From Halosolutus halophilus (GTDB taxonomy: Archaea > Halobacteriota > Halobacteria > Halobacteriales > Natrialbaceae): 64,000 nucleotides of DNA. Numbering within the stretch: the stretch's first letter is position 1; every line of letters starts with the position of its first letter. Below, piece after piece: positions 59,324 through 64,000 of this stretch. The translations under genes and the position numbers were made by a program. The notes under the pieces are model-generated. The model was not told the DNA's origin. It searched no databases and saw nothing but the letters and a program-made list of their open reading frames with translations. The stretch is taken from contig NZ_CP094974.1 of assembly GCF_022869805.1 (NCBI RefSeq), forward strand, positions 4,278,001 to 4,342,000, read 5' to 3'.

Positions 59324-60255
59324 TGCCACACGAATGCACGAACTGCGGCCACATGTTTCCCGACGGTTCGAAAGAGATGCTCTCCGGCTGTCCCGACTGC
59401 GGGGGGAACAAGTTCCAGTTCGCACCGAACGCGACGGCCGCACGGGGATCGTCCGAACGGGCCGGAAACGCCGGTACGACCGATCGGCCCCGGTCGACCG
59501 AACGGGCCGGACCTGACGCCGGTTCCGAAGACGCGGACGGCGTCGCGACTCGGGCGGCGGAGACAGTTCGTGATCTGGTATCCTCCGACTCGTCGGACGC
59601 CGCCCGATCGGGGACGGAGCGTACGGACGGTCCCACCGACGCCAGCGGGTCGTGGCCCACCACGGACACCGGGTCGTCGGTCGCCGGTGACACCGACCCG
59701 AACACCAATTCGTCCGGCGCGGAAGAGTTCTCGGAGTGGCCGGACACGGCACGTCGGCCCGAAGACCGATCGTCCCGTACCGAAACGTCGGATTCGTCGG
59801 TCACGGATCCCTCGGCGCCCGCCGATCGCTCAGCGTCCGCGGATCCGTCGCTGTCCGCCGAGTCGACTTCGTTTGCGGACGACGAAGACACGGCACAGGC
59901 GGACGCCCGAAGCGAAGTCGTCAGCCGGGACGACCTCCCGTCGGACTCGGTCCACTCGGGCAACGGGACGTCAGGAGGCGAGTCGGACCGCCCATCCCGG
60001 TCGGCGGACGACGAGGACGCGCCGCCGGATCACGGCCGCGTCGTCAGCGAACCGTCGGCCGATCGCCCGTCGATCGAAGACCTACGCGAGGAACTCAATG
60101 AACAGTTCGAGAGCATCAAGATCCTCAATCCCGGCCAGTACGAACTCAATCTCATGGAACTGTACAACCGCGAGGAGTACATTATTTCGCTGCAGGAGGA
60201 CGGCCGATACGTCATCGACGTCCCGGACTCGTGGCGCGGTGGCGACTCCGAGTGA
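59323..60255 (+). CDS. oapC: Origin-associated zinc-ribbon protein OapC
   Basis: 310 residues of three parts. The N-terminal zinc ribbon (residues about 3-40) has CTNCGHMF and CPDCGGNKF. A very long Ser/Asp/Thr/Pro-rich disordered middle (about 45-245) follows. The C-terminal domain (about 245-310) is folded (SIEDLREELNEQFESIKILN, NLMELYNREEYIISLQEDG) and ends in WRGG. This is the OapC/ArvC family. The middle is much longer than the folded parts and low in complexity, with repeated SSGADPS-like segments. Coupled to oapB. A role in origin function is inferred from conserved linkage. Confidence 0.87.
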   Translation: MPHECTNCGHMFPDGSKEMLSGCPDCGGNKFQFAPNATAARGSSERAGNAGTTDRPRSTERAGPDAGSEDADGVATRAAETVRDLVSSDSSDAARSGTERTDGPTDASGSWPTTDTGSSVAGDTDPNTNSSGAEEFSEWPDTARRPEDRSSRTETSDSSVTDPSAPADRSASADPSLSAESTSFADDEDTAQADARSEVVSRDDLPSDSVHSGNGTSGGESDRPSRSADDEDAPPDHGRVVSEPSADRPSIEDLREELNEQFESIKILNPGQYELNLMELYNREEYIISLQEDGRYVIDVPDSWRGGDSE

Positions 60256-60324
60256 ACGCCCCACCGCGGAGCCGATGCCGCCGCCACAGCCCGATACCGC
60301 CGCCACAGCAATTTTCCGACCGCA

Positions 60325-60402
60325 CAGTTTCGACTGGAGCAACCGTTACCTATGGAGAATCGAACGACTACAGTAGAATATCACTTCCAGGTGAAACGGT
60401 GG
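60325..60402. repeat. Inverted ORB-like pair outside the origin
   Basis: CAGTTTCGACTGGAG (60325-60339) and CTTCCAGGTGAAACGGTGG (60384-60402) face each other across 44 bases. The G-string is weak or absent compared with the origin ORBs. Confidence 0.55.
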
Positions 60403-60497
60403 ATCGCGTTCCGCCGCGGATCGGATCACGTTCCGTCGCGGGACGGACCACGTCCGGTCCCTGACGCCGTCGTGTGACTCGACCCAACTGGTCTCGG

Positions 60498-60600
60498 CTC
60501 GACCGGACGCGAACGATCGACTCGACCGGACGCGAACGATCGACTCGACCGGACGCGAACGATCGACTCGACCGGACGCGAACGATCGACTCGACTGGAC
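60498..60600. repeat. 23-base tandem repeat, four copies plus part
   Basis: Perfect units at 60498-60520, 60521-60543, 60544-60566 and 60567-60589, followed by an 11-base partial copy. The unit starts CTCGACCGGACGCGAACGAT. Such arrays are candidates for length variation between strains. Confidence 0.9.
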
Positions 60601-60817
60601 CGAACAACTCACTTCGCGCGCGGCCCTAATTTACGTCGACCGGTCCTGATCCACCTCGATCGGCCCGCCCCATCTCTCGGCCGGACCGATTACTGCAACG
60701 ACGGAGTCAGGTCCCTTACCGACCAGTGCCGATCGGACGGCACGGTCGTCTCCCGGGCAGGGGGCGATTTCGACCGAGACAGGTGGATTTAAGCGACGTG
60801 GCCGACAGCCACCGAGT

Positions 60818-60907
60818 ATGAGCACTGCAACCAAGGTCGTCCTCGGTACGGTGGCTGCATCGGCACTGCTATCGGTCCTGATCATCTTCCAGACCGTCTT
60901 CGTCTGA
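60818..60907 (+). CDS. 29-residue single-helix membrane peptide
   Basis: MSTATKVVLGTVAASALL continues SVLIIFQTVFV, one hydrophobic helix with a short Lys-bearing head. A TATA-like GATTTAAGC lies about 25 bases before the ATG, and an inverted repeat GTGGC/GCCAC sits between them. Its stop overlaps the next gene's ATG in TGATG, so the pair is translationally coupled. Very small, but start, helix and coupling all look deliberate. No family recognised. Confidence 0.6.
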   Translation: MSTATKVVLGTVAASALLSVLIIFQTVFV

Positions 60908-61689
60908 TGTTCGAAACCCGGCCGCTTTCGAATCGGCTCGAAGCGGTCCGCGCGGAGCACGCACCCGATGTGCAGGTCGTCGACTGTTCGAGAGACTTCG
61001 AGACCCTCCCGCCAGCGCAGGCAGAGGACCTCGGGTTGCTCGCGGACGCGCTCGATCCCGCGAGCTATCCCGCCGAGTGGCTTCCGGACGACGCGCCCAC
61101 GCTCCTGTCCCGCTATGCGAGTTCGGATTTCACGATCGGGATGCCGGGCGACGGGAGCGTCGTCTGGACGCGCCAGACCGAACCCCCGACGATCATCGTC
61201 AAACCGCGGGTCGAGGGATCGCCCGAATTGTTCGTCGAGTTCCTGATCGCGGAAGCGATCGTCGAACTGGCCCTCGGGGTACCCGAACACTTCCTCGGGT
61301 TCTTCGAGGACGACAATCACGCCCTCGCCCGAGCGGTCGAACTCGATCCCGGCGGCACCTACCAGGTCGCCGCGGCGCTGTTCGACGGCTGGGTTGGCCT
61401 CCAGAGCCGCGACGTCTTCGCCGACTGGCACGGCGACCACCCGGAACTCGCCGCCGCGTGGCAGGACGCGGGAACCCGGCTCGAGGATCGCGTCGCCGAC
61501 CTCCCGCGGGCGGTTGCTCGCGGCGACACCGAGTTCGCCGACGCGACCGAACTCGCCTGTGCGGCGATCAAGCACGCGATCGAGTTACCGGCCCCGTTCG
61601 CTGCGCTCGACACCGAGGCCTACCGGGATCACGGACCCGATTACGCGATCCGGTGGGCAGAGAAGACCTTCGACTCCCTGGCGGAGTGA
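60907..61689 (+). CDS. Conserved haloarchaeal protein, coupled to the 29-residue peptide
   Basis: 260 residues, cytosolic, mainly helical, no membrane segment. It begins MFETRPLSNRLEAVRAEHAPD and has conserved-looking blocks (VWTRQTEPPTIIVKPRVEGS; FVEFLIAEAIVELALGVPEH; ALFDGWVGLQSRDVFADWH; CAAIKHAIELPAPFAALD). It matches a DUF-only haloarchaeal family I recall without a known role. The start overlaps the preceding peptide's stop, implying co-translation. Possible function: membrane-tethered complex with the peptide; not shown by motifs. Confidence 0.78.
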   Translation: MFETRPLSNRLEAVRAEHAPDVQVVDCSRDFETLPPAQAEDLGLLADALDPASYPAEWLPDDAPTLLSRYASSDFTIGMPGDGSVVWTRQTEPPTIIVKPRVEGSPELFVEFLIAEAIVELALGVPEHFLGFFEDDNHALARAVELDPGGTYQVAAALFDGWVGLQSRDVFADWHGDHPELAAAWQDAGTRLEDRVADLPRAVARGDTEFADATELACAAIKHAIELPAPFAALDTEAYRDHGPDYAIRWAEKTFDSLAE

Positions 61690-61796
61690 TCGGTGTCGAT
61701 CGTCAGTATCGGATCAGTGCCGTTCGGCGATACCGGTTCGTTGTCGTTCGGCGATACTGGTTCGTCGATACCGCGCCGTTGCTGGGGTTCGATCCG

Positions 61797-62114
61797 TTAC
61801 TCGGGTTCGACTCGCTCGAGGACGATCCGGTCCTCGAACCCGCCTCGCTCGGCTCGTTTCTCGCGGCGACGCGTCTCGAGGTCGGCCATCGTCCGTCCCC
61901 GATCCTCGAGAATCGCGTGAAGCACCGCCAGCACGTCGGCCAGTTCCTCGAGTTCTCGCGAGTCCTGGTACTCGACGGCCTCTTCCGTGAGTTTCGCCGC
62001 GAGCCTGTCGGCGTACTCCTCGTCGTCTGCGATATGGATCACCGGCTGCTCGTCGGTTGCGTCGATGAGTTCCGGAATTCGATCGCGAACGAGTTTGTCG
62101 TATTCAGTCGGCAT
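61797..62114 (-). CDS. MazG-like / phosphoribosyl-ATP pyrophosphohydrolase-fold protein
   Basis: 105 residues. The EEAxE and ELADxL helix pattern is seen in KLTEEAVEYQDSRELEELADVLAVLHAI, which holds the Mg-binding acidic residues. The N-terminus MPTEYDKLVRDRIPELI is typical of the nucleotide pyrophosphohydrolase of the house-cleaning type. It probably hydrolyses a non-canonical nucleoside triphosphate to monophosphate. Convergent with the conserved protein gene to its left. Confidence 0.85.
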   Translation of the reverse strand: MPTEYDKLVRDRIPELIDATDEQPVIHIADDEEYADRLAAKLTEEAVEYQDSRELEELADVLAVLHAILEDRGRTMADLETRRREKRAERGGFEDRIVLERVEPE

Positions 62115-62163
62115 GGAATGTCGTGTTCGGCCGGCATGGGGTCGAGTCCGGTGGAACGGCCGC

Positions 62164-62742
62164 TCAGAACTCGGCGTCGACGTTCCCGTCCTCGTCGAGG
62201 TCGATCACGCCGTCGAATAGACCGCGGAACTCGTCGACCAGCGCCTCGTCGTGGGGTTCTTCGGAGAGATGGAAGAGACCGATCGCGTCGTACTCCTCGA
62301 GCAGGACGAGTATCCGCTCGACGGCTTCCAGTGCCCGTTCGTCGCCGGCGTAGTAGGCGAGTTCGGTGACGGAATCGAAGCTGATTCGGAGTTTGCCGTC
62401 GTGGTCGTCGAGAAAGCCGTCGATGTGGTCGACGATGCCGTCGACGTCGTCGGGCGCAGCGACGTAGTGGACCGTATCGCTCGTGCGCCGGGAGTAGCCG
62501 CGTTCGATGCTCAGCGTGTCGAGAATCTCGGCGCGTTTTTCGTCGACGTCGTAGTACTCGAGTTTCTGCTTGACTTCGCGGGCAGTGGTTCGGGTGGAGA
62601 CGACGAGGAAGTTGTCCGTGTCCGTCTTGAGGAAATCGGTGTCGATCCGATCGGTCTCACCGGTGCTGGGATGTAGAAGGAGGACGCCAGTCCCACCTGG
62701 CACCGTCTCGGGAGTGCCGTCGATTTCGAGCGTGTACTCCAT
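62164..62742 (-). CDS. Conserved haloarchaeal protein, RecA-like fold without Walker A
   Basis: 192 residues, soluble. MEYTLEIDGTPETVPGGTGVLLLHPSTGETDRIDTDF start, then repeated strand-helix units (FLVVSTRTTAREVKQKLEYY; DGKLRISFDSVTELAYYAGD; VERILVLLEEYDAIGLFHL) and an acidic end (DGVIDLDEDGNVDAEF). The layout resembles haloarchaeal RecA/KaiC-like proteins that have lost the nucleotide P-loop; I recall it as a DUF family. ATG at 62742 is preferred, with TATA-like TCTTAAGT (about 62769-62777) for a leaderless start. It lies 49 bases upstream of the MazG-like gene and probably shares its transcript. Confidence 0.78.
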   Translation of the reverse strand: MEYTLEIDGTPETVPGGTGVLLLHPSTGETDRIDTDFLKTDTDNFLVVSTRTTAREVKQKLEYYDVDEKRAEILDTLSIERGYSRRTSDTVHYVAAPDDVDGIVDHIDGFLDDHDGKLRISFDSVTELAYYAGDERALEAVERILVLLEEYDAIGLFHLSEEPHDEALVDEFRGLFDGVIDLDEDGNVDAEF

Positions 62743-63191
62743 ATTGGAGAGAACAACTTTCGGCACTGACTTAAGAGTGGGGATGTGGGTCCCGACGCAA
62801 TCGTGCGATCGATTCTCGTGTGCGATCGTCGTTGCTCCTGTGCGATCGGGGGCCGGGCGAGGACGTCCGGTGGCCGGTGCGATCCGTAGCCCGAGATCGA
62901 GTCCGGACACCGTCAGCGTATCGTAAAGGGGACGAGAGGACGAAACGACGGTCGGCGTTCGATCGGCCTCCATCCGATGCCCACGGATCGTGGCCCGCCT
63001 GGTCCTCTCCGGACGTACGTTTTTTAGGCAAACCTAAAAATATGTCGATGTCGACTCCCTTCGTGGGAGTCCCCCGAGGTCAGTGGTTCCGGAAAGTCGG
63101 TCATTCCTGGAGCCGACGACCGATCGCGTAGCCAGTGGCCGATCGGCGTCGAGTCGAATCCATTTTGGCTCCCGGGGCTGATCCTCCACGT
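62743..63191. other. Intergenic region with iron-box-like palindrome
   Basis: 449 bases without a gene I credit. The main element is the palindrome at 63021-63040. The left end holds the leaderless promoter of the gene at 62742. Confidence 0.6.
63021..63040. promoter_or_regulatory. Iron-box-like palindrome without an iron gene
   Basis: TTTTTAGG and CCTAAAAA arms around CAAA form a near-perfect palindrome of the DtxR/IdeR/SirR box type (TTAGG...CCTAA). It lies 152 bases before the methyltransferase ATG; a short open frame of 29 codons starting three bases after it seems not to be a gene. It may be the remnant of a regulated promoter. Confidence 0.5.
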
Positions 63192-63872
63192 ATGAGCGTA
63201 CGTGAGGAGTTCGACGAGTGGGCCGCGAGCGGTCGCGACAAGGGCATGGAGGAGCGTCACTGGCACACCGCCAAACACGCCCTCGCACGGATGCCCGTCG
63301 AACCGGGCGATACCGTCCTCGATCTCGGTTGTGGGAGCGGCTACGCCGGTCGCGCGCTCCGGGACACTAACGATGCCGGTCGGGTCTACGGACTCGACGG
63401 CGCACCCGAAATGGCTCGCAACGCGGGCGAGTACACCGACGACGATCGGGTCGGCTACGTCGTCGGCGACTTCGGCGCGCTGCCCTTCGCCGACGACTCG
63501 ATCGACCACGTCTGGAGTATGGAAGCGTTCTACTACGCCGCGGATCCCTCCCGGACGCTAGAGGAGATCGCCCGAGTCCTCCGACCGGGCGGCACGTTCT
63601 ACTGTGCGGTGAACTATTACGAGGAGAACGTCCACTCCCACGAGTGGCAGGAGTTCATCGCCATCGATATGACTCGCTGGAACCGCGAGCAGTATCGCGA
63701 GGCCTTCCGCGATGCGGGCCTGTACGTCGTCGAACAGGACAATATCCCCGATCGGGAGATCGCCATTCCGGGCGAGGCCGAGTTCCCCACCGAAGACTGG
63801 GACACCCGGGACGACATGGTCGAACGGTACCGCGAATTCGGCACGCTGCTTACCGTCGGGGTCGTGCCCTGA
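63192..63872 (+). CDS. Class I SAM-dependent methyltransferase
   Basis: 226 residues. The Rossmann SAM site is clear: TVLDLGCGSGYAGRAL, YGLDGAPEM, the acidic loop VGDFGALPFADDSIDHVWSMEA and motif RVLRPGGTFYCAVNYYE. The fold resembles UbiE/Trm9-type small-molecule or tRNA methyltransferases; the substrate is unknown. ATG at 63192 gives the family start; GTG at 63135 would extend it by 19 residues over the upstream region. An ORB-like sequence lies downstream near the right window edge. Confidence 0.9.
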   Translation: MSVREEFDEWAASGRDKGMEERHWHTAKHALARMPVEPGDTVLDLGCGSGYAGRALRDTNDAGRVYGLDGAPEMARNAGEYTDDDRVGYVVGDFGALPFADDSIDHVWSMEAFYYAADPSRTLEEIARVLRPGGTFYCAVNYYEENVHSHEWQEFIAIDMTRWNREQYREAFRDAGLYVVEQDNIPDREIAIPGEAEFPTEDWDTRDDMVERYREFGTLLTVGVVP

Positions 63873-63936
63873 TTCTCGGAGCGTCACTCGGCGATTCGCG
63901 ATCGGCGTCCACTCTCGAGTCCGGCGATCGGCGCAA

Positions 63937-63955
63937 CCCCTACGTTTCAACTGCA
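63937..63955 (-). other. ORB-like sequence near the right edge
   Basis: CCCCTACGTTTCAACTGCA on the + strand; reads TGCAGTTGAAACGTAGGGG on the - strand. It differs from the right origin ORB in a few positions and lies 6 kb from it. Its partner, if any, would be beyond the window. Confidence 0.55.
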
Positions 63956-64000
63956 CCGACCGGATCCACGTGGGTACTTCGGGATCGTCCGGTCCGGCGT

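Larger units (their letters stand above)
60256..60817. other. Intergenic region after oapC with ORB-like pair and tandem repeat
   Basis: This 562-base region has no gene I credit. It contains an inverted ORB-like pair (60325-60402), a 23-base tandem repeat (60498-60600) and the promoter of the small membrane peptide gene (GATTTAAGC at about 60786-60794). Confidence 0.6.

Noticed and set aside
63041-63130. 29-codon frame right after the iron-box-like palindrome
   Set aside because: Starts at ATG near the box, but the peptide is Arg/Trp/Pro-rich without helix or motif.
1-64000. tRNA, rRNA, SRP or RNase P genes
   Set aside because: I looked for tRNA T-loop patterns (GTTCGAATC) and long conserved RNA in intergenic gaps and found none that folds convincingly; the GTTCGAGC at 8389 belongs to a simple hairpin.

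Overview
The window comes from a haloarchaeon (class Halobacteria). The proteins are strongly acidic, coding DNA is GC-rich with G/C third positions, many promoters have a TATA-like box about 25 bases before an apparently leaderless start, and several families are haloarchaeal (SAMP2, Bat-type HTH regulator, PolD small subunit, oapABC). Linkage of orc1, sec11, polD1 and oapABC around a long AT-rich gap identifies the chromosomal origin oriC1. The repeat style would suit a Natrialbales-type genome, but that is only an impression. I saw no rRNA, tRNA, CRISPR array or intact insertion sequence.

Layout. 0-9 kb: polar amino-acid ABC importer (cut by the left edge), PiT phosphate transporter, CNNM/CorC-type CBS membrane protein, glutaredoxin-like protein, cysteine-free peroxiredoxin-like protein, Sua5/YrdC, a solitary Cas4-like nuclease and a Cmi4-like protein. 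9-14.6 kb: large HdrD-like Fe-S membrane oxidoreductase, a glutamine amidotransferase, then an acyl-CoA-ligase-like protein and an alpha/beta-hydrolase-like protein that both lack key catalytic residues. 14.7-20.6 kb: a 1553-residue secreted VWA protein ending in a PD-(D/E)xK nuclease-like domain, followed by a candidate immunity gene and a broken second one. This looks like a haloarchaeal polymorphic toxin locus. 20.6-28.5 kb: alaS, a lipoprotein, a PAS/pseudo-histidine-kinase, rfcS, a bactofilin-like membrane protein and samp2. 28.5-40.5 kb: serine hydroxymethyltransferase, BCCT carrier, threonine/serine dehydratase, dimethylglycine-dehydrogenase-like flavoprotein, sarcosine-oxidase-like flavoprotein, Rieske oxygenase and a Bat-type regulator. 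Together these could take up glycine betaine and turn it into glycine, serine and pyruvate. 41-52 kb: acetyltransferases, tryptophanase, two acyl-CoA ligases, a polysaccharide flippase, aspartate kinase and an amidohydrolase.

52-60.3 kb is the replication neighbourhood: polD1, sec11, orc1, a 1.7-kb intergenic origin, and oapA-oapB-oapC. The origin core has two inverted origin recognition boxes (ORBs) with G-strings about 0.3 kb apart, enclosing an AT-rich unwinding region in which CTAG, rare elsewhere in the window, occurs nine times in about 240 bases. ORB-like inverted pairs also lie inside the reading frames of polD1 and orc1, where they encode similar linker peptides, and again beyond oapC.

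60.3-64 kb holds a tandem repeat, a 29-residue membrane peptide coupled to a conserved haloarchaeal gene, a MazG-like pyrophosphohydrolase, a conserved haloarchaeal protein, an orphan iron-box-like palindrome and a methyltransferase. Main points for follow-up: the toxin/immunity locus, the CTAG cluster and coding ORB pairs of the origin region, the betaine catabolism island, and an unusual number of enzyme-family proteins that have lost catalytic residues.
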